Assembly: GCA_036637375.1 (NCBI GenBank)
Contig: JAVWMQ010000043.1
Coordinates: forward strand, 1-13,700
Reading direction: 5' to 3'
Length of the DNA: 13,700 bases
Source: JAVWMQ01 sp036637375
GTDB taxonomy: Bacteria; Bacillota; Clostridia; Peptostreptococcales; Anaerovoracaceae
Shown: positions 1-5,429 of the stretch, piece after piece
How the letters are laid out: every line of letters starts with the position of its first letter
Numbering within the stretch: the first letter of the stretch is position 1
The notes under the pieces: generated by a model
What the model was told of the DNA's origin: nothing
The model's input: only the letters and a program-made list of their open reading frames with translations
Database searches by the model: none
Position numbers and translations under genes: made by a program

Positions 1-11
1 TAATTATATGA

Positions 12-40
12 TTGCTTTATATTATTGATTATGTTAGAAT
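12..40 (+). promoter_or_regulatory. Promoter of the THF riboswitch-folT transcript
   Basis: A -35-like TTGCTT (12-17) is followed after 17 bp by TAGAAT (35-40). TG at 32-33 makes this an extended -10 (TGtTAGAAT). The predicted start, near 47-48, falls just before the first pairing strand of the riboswitch, which supports the call. The start site is inferred, not measured. Confidence 0.7.
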
Positions 41-49
41 ACCCTTTGC

Positions 50-143
50 GTAGAGTAAATATCGTGCGTCAAGTGCCACTTGGATGGGATGTAGCCAGTG
101 GACGAAAAGCTTCAAGCTTACGATTCGATATTGCGTCCGCTAC
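50..143 (+). promoter_or_regulatory. Tetrahydrofolate (THF) riboswitch aptamer
   Basis: The RNA has the THF-I (folT-type) layout. The outer stem is GUAG (50-53) with CUAC (140-143). The next stem is AAUAUCG (58-64) with CGAUAUU (126-132), and CGUC (67-70) can pair with GACG (101-104). The hairpin stem CCACU (76-80)/AGUGG (97-101) carries the conserved GGAUGGGAUGU-type loop. A further small hairpin is AAGC (107-110)/GCUU (116-119). The 3' conserved segment GCGUCCGC (133-140) can pair with GGAUG in the loop (82-86), matching the known long-range pseudoknot of this class. The class binds reduced folates and usually lowers expression of folate uptake or synthesis genes. The gene that follows is a folate transporter subunit, so context agrees. 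Identification is from memory of the consensus, not a covariance search. Confidence 0.93.
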
Positions 144-209
144 TACACTTTATTAATATTGGAATGTACTCTTTCCAAAAGTGTAGCAAACAGTTACTTT
201 TGAAAGGAG
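143..209 (+). promoter_or_regulatory. Putative riboswitch expression platform controlling the folT ribosome binding site
   Basis: Two mutually exclusive hairpins can be drawn. In one, CUACACUU (143-150) pairs with AAGUGUAG (179-186), helped by GGAA (161-164) with UUCC (173-176), leaving the ribosome binding site AAAGGAG (203-209) free. In the other, 169-182 pairs with 196-209 (ACUUUUGAAAGGAG) with one bulge and sequesters the binding site. The strands compete for 179-182. C143 is also the last base of the aptamer's closing stem. Ligand-stabilised closing of the aptamer would therefore disfavour the first hairpin and favour sequestration. The pairings are visible; the switching direction is inference. 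No U-tract terminator occurs here, so control is probably translational. Confidence 0.55.
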
Positions 210-216
210 TTTTTTT

Positions 217-747
217 ATGAAAAAAAAGATTACTACAGAGCAACTAGTTATTATGGCTTTTCTAATCGCTTTAGAAATTGTACTAACAAGGTTGCTTTCA
301 ATCAACTTACCTACCACTAGAATTGGTTTCGGTTTCTTGCCTATTGCCTTTTGCGCAATACTATTTGGACCTTACTGGGCCGCCTTATGCTATGCTATAG
401 GAGATATAATTGGTGCATCAATTTTTATGCCACCACCTTTCCCAGGTTTTACAGTTTCTGCTGCAATAACAGGTCTTATTTACGGATTTATATTTTACAA
501 CAAACCCGTAACTACCAAACGTTCTTTTGTAGCCTCACTTTTAATATTGATTCCAATTTCACTTTGTTTAAATACATTTTGGCTTCAGATTATAGTCGGG
601 AAAGGCTTCTTAGTTCTGTTACCTACAAGATTATTGCAAGTGGCAATATTGATACCAATTCAAACTTTAACAATTCCATTACTTTGGAATAAGTTGTTTT
701 CTAAAGTACCTTATTTAACAAAAAATTCAATTAGCAAAAGCATATAG
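217..747 (+). CDS. folT: Folate-specific ECF transporter S component FolT
   Basis: This 176-residue, strongly hydrophobic protein is the membrane-embedded substrate-binding subunit of an energy-coupling factor (ECF) importer for folates. About six membrane segments are visible from residue 10 to 157. The FolT-like signature lies in the first half: a TR-IGFGFLPIA stretch (34-44), a GPYWA turn (51-55), IGDIIGASIF (61-70), and the proline-rich PPPFPGFTVSA loop (72-82) followed by GLIYG (86-90). Length fits the family. The start ATG follows AAAGGAG with a suitable 7-base spacer. The energising T and A subunits are not in this window; S subunits of this group usually share a module encoded elsewhere. 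The THF riboswitch in its leader supports folate as substrate. It is the only gene of its transcript, closed by the hairpin at 782-820. Confidence 0.93.
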   Translation: MKKKITTEQLVIMAFLIALEIVLTRLLSINLPTTRIGFGFLPIAFCAILFGPYWAALCYAIGDIIGASIFMPPPFPGFTVSAAITGLIYGFIFYNKPVTTKRSFVASLLILIPISLCLNTFWLQIIVGKGFLVLLPTRLLQVAILIPIQTLTIPLLWNKLFSKVPYLTKNSISKSI

Positions 748-781
748 TTATGCAACACATGCTTTTACATCCATAAGACAT

Positions 782-820
782 AAAAATAGACATCAGCTAC
801 TTTGGCTGATGTCTATTTTT
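782..820. terminator. Bidirectional rho-independent terminator between folT and rqcP
   Basis: A perfect 16-bp stem (782-797 with 805-820) encloses a 7-base loop. It begins with five A and ends with five T, so each strand gives a hairpin followed by a U-tract. It can end both the folT transcript and the leftward hup-rqcP operon. The rqcP stop codon (813-815) lies inside the stem. Confidence 0.93.
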
Positions 821-1058
821 CTATAACCTCATACATCTTTTCTGCATCTTCTTTGCGCTGCGATTCAATCAAATTCAGAACCTTAACATTTATTTCTTTG
901 TTTCCAAATTGAATACGAATCAAATCACCTTCCTTCACTTCAGTTCCTGGCTTAGCAATTTTATCATTTACAGTTATTCGCTCTTGTTCACAAGCTTCTT
1001 TGGCAATAGTTCTTCTTTTAATTATTCTAGAGTTCTTTAAAAATTTATCTATTCTCAT
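813..1058 (-). CDS. rqcP: S4-domain ribosome quality-control factor RqcP (YabO family)
   Basis: This 81-residue protein is almost entirely an S4 RNA-binding domain, starting MRIDKFLKNSRIIKRRT and containing the E-x-ITVN--IAKP core at about residues 25-38. The family (RqcP, formerly YabO, related to Hsp15) binds 50S subunits that carry a stalled peptidyl-tRNA. With RqcH it helps add C-terminal alanine tails that mark the nascent chain for degradation. Arg2 and Arg16, which I recall as important in the Bacillus protein, are present. The start is set at 1058 because GGAGGA (1063-1068) sits 4 bases upstream; a longer in-frame reading would begin inside a terminator hairpin. In Bacillus the gene follows yabN (mazG), as here with hup between. 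The usual followers yabP, yabQ and divIC are missing; the operon ends here. Confidence 0.9.
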   Translation of the reverse strand: MRIDKFLKNSRIIKRRTIAKEACEQERITVNDKIAKPGTEVKEGDLIRIQFGNKEINVKVLNLIESQRKEDAEKMYEVIEK

Positions 1059-1068
1059 TATATCCTCC

Positions 1069-1105
1069 AAAAAACAATATAGGGGCAACAACGTTACCCC
1101 TATAT
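1069..1105 (-). terminator. Intercistronic rho-independent terminator between hup and rqcP
   Basis: Read leftward, ATATAGGGG (1097-1105) pairs perfectly with CCCCTATAT (1077-1085) around an 11-base loop, followed by TGTTTTTT (1076-1069). The hairpin starts 5 bases after the hup stop. The rqcP ribosome binding site follows directly, so rqcP must be expressed by read-through. This probably gives much HU and little RqcP from one transcript. Confidence 0.85.
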
Positions 1106-1110
1106 CAAAC

Positions 1111-1389
1111 TTATTTGTTTACAGCGTCTTTAAGTGCTTTTCCTGCTTTAAACACAGGAGCTTTAGATGCAGCAATCTCAATTGTTTCACCAGGTTTTCT
1201 AGGGTTTCTTCCTGTTCTTGCTTTTCTCTGACGAACTTCAAAAGTACCAAATCCAATTAACTGTACTCTATCTCCACCAACTAATGCACCTTCGATTGTT
1301 GCCATTGTTGCGTTTACAGCCTGTTCAGCATCCTTTTTAGTAAACCCTGTCTTTTCTGCTACTGCAGCAATTAATTCTGCTTTGTTCAT
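1111..1389 (-). CDS. hup: HU-family nucleoid DNA-binding protein
   Basis: This is a 92-residue HU protein, the small homodimeric histone-like factor that bends and compacts DNA. The helical body begins MNKAELIAAVAEKTG with a DAE-AV stretch at 20-25. The signature GFGTFEVRQRKARTGRNP spans about residues 46-63 and includes the DNA-intercalating proline at the beta-arm tip; the C-terminal helix APVFKAGKALKDAV ends the chain. Length is typical. The start at 1389 follows AAGGAGGA (1397-1404); a longer in-frame reading would add 17 residues unlike the family. In many Clostridia hup lies between mazG and the S4-domain gene, as here. A terminator follows immediately and a small GC-rich hairpin precedes it, so hup may be expressed as a separate unit, although I see no convincing promoter of its own. 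Confidence 0.96.
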   Translation of the reverse strand: MNKAELIAAVAEKTGFTKKDAEQAVNATMATIEGALVGGDRVQLIGFGTFEVRQRKARTGRNPRKPGETIEIAASKAPVFKAGKALKDAVNK

Positions 1390-1412
1390 ATCCAAATCCT
1401 CCTTAAAAATAT

Positions 1413-1432
1413 AAAAACTCGCGACACTCGCG
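1413..1432 (-). terminator. Small GC-rich hairpin with U-run between mazG and hup
   Basis: Read leftward, CGCGA (1428-1432) pairs with TCGCG (1420-1424) across a 3-base loop, followed by AG and five T (1417-1413). The stem is only 5 bp, so it is at best a weak terminator, a pause site, or a 3'-end stabiliser. The 59-base gap holds nothing else but the hup ribosome binding site. Confidence 0.4.
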
Positions 1433-1448
1433 CTTCCCAAGATTAACC

Positions 1449-2258
1449 CTACTCCTTCGACTTACTCCAATAAAAATCCATCTCTTCTAACGTCAACTCT
1501 TCAAACTCTTTTCCATTCTCATTTGCGTTCCTCTCAATAAATTTAAATCTCTCTATGAACTTATTGTTCGCCGCCATTAATGCATCTTCAGGGTTAACAC
1601 CCATAAATCGTGCTACGTTTACAACTGAAAACAGTAAATCACCAATTTCTTCAAAGACTTCATCGTCGCTTTCGTTTTCGTAAGCAAATTTAACTTCCTT
1701 GGTTTCTTCTTCAAGCTTTTCATAAGCTCCGTTAATATTCTCCCAATCAAAACCGACTTTTGAAGCATTCCTTTGAATTTTATAGCTACGTATTAAAGCT
1801 GGTAATGCTAAAGGAATATTGTCAAGTACATCACCTTTCTTATTGAAGGTGTGCTCTTTACTCTTGATATTCTCCCATTTTTCTAGTACTTTGTCAACAC
1901 TTTTTGTGTCTTCATCGGAAAAAACATGCGGATGTCTTCTAATCATTTTTTCACATTCATCATTTATCACACTTTCCATTCCAAACATCTCTTTTTCTTT
2001 GCATAACGAACTGTGGAAAACAACTTGTAGTAGGACATCTCCTAATTCTTCTCTTAAATTTGCGCCGTCTTTACGATCAATAGCTTCACACACCTCATAT
2101 GCCTCTTCAATTAAACATTGTTTTAGACTTTCATGTGTTTGCTCTTTGTCCCACGGACACTCAACTCTTAGAATCTCTATTATCGAAATTAAACGTTCGA
2201 GCGCTTCACCATCTGTATTACCCGGTTTCAACAACCCTTCATATTTATTTTTATTCAT
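1449..2258 (-). CDS. mazG: Nucleoside triphosphate pyrophosphohydrolase MazG
   Basis: MazG hydrolyses nucleoside triphosphates to monophosphate and pyrophosphate, clearing aberrant nucleotides. The 269-residue protein has two tandem MazG domains. The first includes the CPWD-EQTH motif (34-42), EEAYE (51-55) and EELGD (70-74); the second has EEETKE (183-188) and EEIGD (203-207). The EExxE and ExxD acidic residues are the expected magnesium ligands. The size matches the two-domain Escherichia coli enzyme. Bacillus YabN and many clostridial versions carry an extra N-terminal tetrapyrrole-methylase-like domain, which is absent here. The ATG at 2258 is preferred, with AGGTG 9 bases upstream; a GTG at 2270, directly abutting the yabM stop, would add four residues. 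It lies between yabM and hup, apparently co-transcribed. Confidence 0.93.
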   Translation of the reverse strand: MNKNKYEGLLKPGNTDGEALERLISIIEILRVECPWDKEQTHESLKQCLIEEAYEVCEAIDRKDGANLREELGDVLLQVVFHSSLCKEKEMFGMESVINDECEKMIRRHPHVFSDEDTKSVDKVLEKWENIKSKEHTFNKKGDVLDNIPLALPALIRSYKIQRNASKVGFDWENINGAYEKLEEETKEVKFAYENESDDEVFEEIGDLLFSVVNVARFMGVNPEDALMAANNKFIERFKFIERNANENGKEFEELTLEEMDFYWSKSKE

Positions 2259-2270
2259 ATTCTCTAACAC

Positions 2271-3908
2271 CTATTTCACAAATTTAGATACAAGTTTAGC
2301 CAACTTGTCACCTTTTGGTACAAAAGCCAATTCATCAACTGAAATTGTTTTTGTTACAAAGATTAAAACACCATAAGATAATCCTCCAACTGCAACACTA
2401 ATTAATGTACATATTGAATTAGATGCAATCGCCATAAATGTAACCTTATACACCCCAATAACGATTACTGCCATAGCCGCTGATGAAATCAATGGTCTTA
2501 TAAATGTTTTTCCAATGTCTATATGTGTTCCCGTATATTTTTTTACTGCGATAATATTCAACGTTGCTGCAACCATGTATGCTGCAACCGTTCCTATTGC
2601 CGCACCTTTAATATTTATTGATGGTATCCCTGTAAGTGTATAAGTTAGAATTATTTTGCATACCACACCGATACTTAGGTTAATTACAGGTATAATCTGT
2701 TTACTTACCCCCTGAAGAACTCCTGTCAAAGTTTGAACTGTTGACAAGAAAAGAACTCCAAACGCCATTATTGCCAATACAGGTGCTGCTCCCATAGCGC
2801 TTTCTCTTTGTGCTGGATACAATAATAGTAATATCGGTTCTGCCAATGACATAAGTCCAAATGCACAGGGGAATCCAATTATAACTGCCATTCTAAGACC
2901 CAAGGCAACATTATTATGTAGCTGTTCTTCATTTCTTGTTTTGTAAGCAATTGCTATAACCGGCACTAAACTCATTGCCACAGCTTGTGTGAGAACTTGC
3001 GGGAAATTGATTAGCGACCCTACAAAACCAGTTAACTGACCATAAAGTGATTTTGACATTTCATAATCAAATCCTGCAGCATTTTGAAGCCTATTCATTA
3101 CTAATCCTGCATCAACCAGGTTAATTATAGGCATTATAGCTGCCCCAATTGTAATAGGTACAGCAATAACTAAAACTTTTTTTAGTATACTTTTTGACGA
3201 TGATACCTCATCATTTGTGCATGTAGCAATTTTTCTTTTAATACTTTTTCTCGAAAGAGCATATATCAAAAGAATCATAAGCAGTCCGCCTATTGATCCA
3301 GCTGTCGCTCCAAAAGATGCTCCTGCAGCGCCACGTTCATATCTATCAAAGCTATCAGCAATGAAACTGCCTGTCCCCATGTTAAAAAGAATGTATGCAG
3401 CTGCAAGTCCAATTACTACTCGAAAGAACTGTTCAACCACCTGGGACACTGCTGTAGGTTTCATATTTTGCATTCCTTGAAAGTACCCTCGATACGCTGC
3501 CATTATTGGCACTAAAATCAATGATGGCGAAATAGCCCGCATTGCAAGCGCTGCCTCCTGATTTCCTATTAAATTTGCAATTTGAGGTGCAAATGTAAAT
3601 AGTATTATAAATGACAAAATACCAATGCCAAGCATTAAACTTGCAGACAGTTTAAACACTTTGTGTGCCTGAGCATAACATCCAACAGCTCTACTCTCTG
3701 ATACCATTTTAGAGATAGCAATAGGCAAACCTGCTGTTGCTAGTATTAGGAAAAAGGAATATATATAGTAGGCTGGCCCATAGTTTGCCATGCCCGTATC
3801 CCCAATCCAATTACCTAGAGGTATTCTGAATACTGCACCAAGCAGCTTTACAATTATGCCTGCAGTACCTAAGACTGCCGCACCTTTTATTAATGATTGT
3901 TTACTCAT
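2271..3908 (-). CDS. yabM: MOP-superfamily polysaccharide/lipid flippase, YabM-SpoVB-YtgP family
   Basis: This 545-residue integral membrane protein has about 14 predicted hydrophobic segments, the usual topology of the MOP exporter superfamily that includes MurJ and Wzx. Family features are the N-terminal KGAAVLGTAGIIVKLLGAVFRIP block (residues 8-30), YGPAYYIYSFFLILATAGLPIAISK (43-67), and the RGYFQGMQNM motif (140-149) followed by PTAVSQVVEQ (151-160), typical of SpoVB/YtgP-type proteins. Relatives flip lipid II or other undecaprenyl-linked sugars across the membrane for wall synthesis. Position just before mazG matches Bacillus yabM, which is why that symbol is used; it could instead serve as the main MurJ-type flippase. 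The ATG follows GGGGG about 5 bases upstream. It starts 12 bases after the amidohydrolase stop, so the two are probably co-transcribed. Confidence 0.85.
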   Translation of the reverse strand: MSKQSLIKGAAVLGTAGIIVKLLGAVFRIPLGNWIGDTGMANYGPAYYIYSFFLILATAGLPIAISKMVSESRAVGCYAQAHKVFKLSASLMLGIGILSFIILFTFAPQIANLIGNQEAALAMRAISPSLILVPIMAAYRGYFQGMQNMKPTAVSQVVEQFFRVVIGLAAAYILFNMGTGSFIADSFDRYERGAAGASFGATAGSIGGLLMILLIYALSRKSIKRKIATCTNDEVSSSKSILKKVLVIAVPITIGAAIMPIINLVDAGLVMNRLQNAAGFDYEMSKSLYGQLTGFVGSLINFPQVLTQAVAMSLVPVIAIAYKTRNEEQLHNNVALGLRMAVIIGFPCAFGLMSLAEPILLLLYPAQRESAMGAAPVLAIMAFGVLFLSTVQTLTGVLQGVSKQIIPVINLSIGVVCKIILTYTLTGIPSINIKGAAIGTVAAYMVAATLNIIAVKKYTGTHIDIGKTFIRPLISSAAMAVIVIGVYKVTFMAIASNSICTLISVAVGGLSYGVLIFVTKTISVDELAFVPKGDKLAKLVSKFVK

Positions 3909-3920
3909 ACTACCCCCATG

Positions 3921-5207
3921 TTAAAGACTATTTATTATGTCTTTTGTAATCTTTTCCACATTATAGATCACTTTTTCTATATCTATTGTTTTGTATTCAC
4001 CATTTTCGTATAAAACTTTGCCATCGACCATAGTTAAGACTACATCATTTGAAGATGCCGAATACACTACATTATTAGCCAAATTATGGATTGGATGCAT
4101 ATTAGGCCCACTAATATCTATAACGATTAAATCTGCTTTGTACCCTTCCTTTATGATTCCCGTATCATATCTGCCTTGGGCTACAGCACCATTTATGGTA
4201 GCCGCTTTAATAGTTTCTATTGGAGTTACTGCTTCCGGGCTATTAAACATCATCTTTGGAGCAATTGCAAACATCTTCATCTCTTCTATAAAGTTCAAAC
4301 TATTGTTACTCGCAACACTATCTGTACCAATAGTTACATTTATTCCTTGTTTTAGCAATTTTGGCACGTTACAAATACCACTAGCTAACTTTAGATTGCT
4401 AATAGGGTTGCATGCTACAGTTACACCTTTTTCCTTTAATATTTTAAAATCTTCTTCTTCAAGGTGAACACAATGAGCAGCTGTCGTTTTTGTATCAAAA
4501 AGACCATAATGATTCAAATATTCCGTCGGTGTCATTCCATATTTCTTCTTGCATTCTTCATGTTCAAATTTAGTTTCTGATAAATGAACGTGCATATTTG
4601 CACCTATTTTTTTCGTGTAATCCGCTAGCTGTTTTACCGTTTTAGGAGTAGACGTGTATTCCGCATGAAGACTCATGTCTACAATTATTCTCCCATCACA
4701 TGTTCCGTTAAGATTCTCATATGCCCACTTCATTTCCTTTGCACTTTCCATGTTGTCTAAGTCCTCATCGGCAAAATTTGTTATAGACCTAGATATATTA
4801 TTTTTTGTTCCACTTTCGCCAATAGCCTTTGCCATAGCTTCACTAAAGTAGTACATATCTGTCGTTGATACAATACCATATCTAATTGATTCTGCCATAG
4901 CTAATAGTGTTCCATAATAAACACTTTCGCCTGTAAGCTTATCCTCAAAGGGGAAAACCTTTTTATTCAGCCAATCTTGTAGCCCAAGATTCTCGCCATA
5001 TCCTCTCAGTAATGTCATCGGTGAATGTCCGTGAGAATTAACAAAACCTGGCATTAACAATTTATTCCTACCATCGTACTCATAACCATAATCCTTTGAC
5101 GGTTTACTTGTTCCTATATATTCTATTTTATTTCCAACAATACCAATATATGAGTTTGGAATTATTTTATATTCTTCATTTAATAATGTAATATTTTTAA
5201 ATAACAT
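3921..5207 (-). CDS. MtaD-like amidohydrolase (probable S-adenosylhomocysteine/methylthioadenosine-type deaminase)
   Basis: This is a 428-residue cytosolic amidohydrolase of the ATZ/TRZ/MtaD group, which deaminates purine nucleosides or related ring amines using one bound metal. Visible ligands are His59 and His61 in the NSHGHSPMTLLRG block, His208 with Glu211 in HVHLSE, His245 in AAHCVHL, and Asp296 in IGTDSVASNN. Family landmarks also include LMPGFVN (51-57), CNPISNLKLASG (266-277) and the C-terminal GYKADLIVID (355-364). Length matches MtaD-type enzymes, but the substrate cannot be fixed from sequence: S-adenosylhomocysteine, methylthioadenosine, adenosine or guanine-like substrates are possible. 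The start is set by AAAGGAGGG just upstream. The gene occupies the place where Bacillus has spoVT, heads the leftward operon through rqcP, and has its own promoter at 5233-5262. Confidence 0.85.
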   Translation of the reverse strand: MLFKNITLLNEEYKIIPNSYIGIVGNKIEYIGTSKPSKDYGYEYDGRNKLLMPGFVNSHGHSPMTLLRGYGENLGLQDWLNKKVFPFEDKLTGESVYYGTLLAMAESIRYGIVSTTDMYYFSEAMAKAIGESGTKNNISRSITNFADEDLDNMESAKEMKWAYENLNGTCDGRIIVDMSLHAEYTSTPKTVKQLADYTKKIGANMHVHLSETKFEHEECKKKYGMTPTEYLNHYGLFDTKTTAAHCVHLEEEDFKILKEKGVTVACNPISNLKLASGICNVPKLLKQGINVTIGTDSVASNNSLNFIEEMKMFAIAPKMMFNSPEAVTPIETIKAATINGAVAQGRYDTGIIKEGYKADLIVIDISGPNMHPIHNLANNVVYSASSNDVVLTMVDGKVLYENGEYKTIDIEKVIYNVEKITKDIINSL

Positions 5208-5232
5208 ATTACCCTCCTTTGCATACCTATTA

Positions 5233-5262
5233 AGTATACCACAAAGTTACATTCTTTTACAA
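5233..5262 (-). promoter_or_regulatory. Promoter of the amidohydrolase-yabM-mazG-hup-rqcP operon
   Basis: Read leftward, TTGTAA (5257-5262) and TATACT (5233-5238) are separated by 18 bp. The predicted start, near 5226, gives a short leader of about 20 bases containing the strong ribosome binding site AAAGGAGGG (5212-5220). Between this promoter and the hairpin at 5345-5388, the AT-rich stretch 5263-5344 shows nothing recognisable. Confidence 0.7.
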
Positions 5263-5344
5263 CTTACAATATCGCCATTTTTCAACGTTCACAACTATTA
5301 GAATTATTACTATCATATAAAAATTATCCATATAATTTATAAGC

Positions 5345-5388
5345 AAAAAAATAAAAGCCCTTAGCGGCATAACGCAGCACCAAGGACT
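5345..5388 (-). terminator. Rho-independent terminator downstream of mfd
   Basis: Read leftward, AGUCCUUGG (5380-5388) pairs with CUAAGGGCU (5356-5364), nine pairs including two G-U. The interior can pair further (GC at 5374-5375 with GC at 5367-5368). The stem is followed by UUU A UUUUUUU (5355-5345). It lies about 40 bases after the mfd stop and would end the murC-mfd operon, and also any transcript from the promoter at 5398-5426. Confidence 0.85.
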
Positions 5389-5392
5389 TCCT
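5345..5392 (-). ncRNA. Possible short hairpin RNA or attenuated leader after mfd
   Basis: The near-consensus promoter at 5398-5426 should start transcription near 5391-5392, only a few bases before the terminator hairpin. The product would be a RNA of about 45-50 nt that is essentially one long hairpin with a U-tail. Read-through would extend into the amidohydrolase leader. The apical region, GUGCUGCGUUAUGCCGC, matches no RNA family I know, and the element is too short for most known riboswitch aptamers. There is no small reading frame with a ribosome binding site. Existence as a separate RNA is inferred only from promoter plus terminator. Confidence 0.35.
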
Positions 5393-5397
5393 GTCAC

Positions 5398-5426
5398 AGT
5401 ATAAAACTATCTTTGCTTGTTGTCAA
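5398..5426 (-). promoter_or_regulatory. Near-consensus promoter immediately after the mfd stop codon
   Basis: Read leftward, a perfect TTGACA (5421-5426) and TATACT (5398-5403) are spaced by exactly 17 bp, matching 11 of 12 consensus bases. It begins 4 bases beyond the mfd stop and points away from mfd into the hairpin at 5345-5388. It is a stronger match than the promoter nearer the amidohydrolase. Confidence 0.7.
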
Positions 5427-5429
5427 CAT

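Noticed and set aside
1059..1091. In-frame extension of rqcP upstream of MRIDK
   Set aside because: It would start inside the terminator hairpin after hup. The MRIDK start has GGAGGA at the right distance and matches the family N-terminus.
1390..1440. In-frame extension of hup
   Set aside because: It adds 17 residues unlike HU proteins and lies upstream of a strong ribosome binding site that serves the MNKAEL start.
1390..1448. Promoter for hup (TTGGGA followed by TTTTTA or TATATT)
   Set aside because: The -10-like hexamers are poor at 17-bp spacing, and the better one is about 21 bp away; not convincing.
1819..2376. Plus-strand open frame antisense to mazG and the end of yabM
   Set aside because: Its low-complexity Ser/Phe-rich translation mirrors the coding strand, and it lacks a ribosome binding site; the minus-strand genes are certain.
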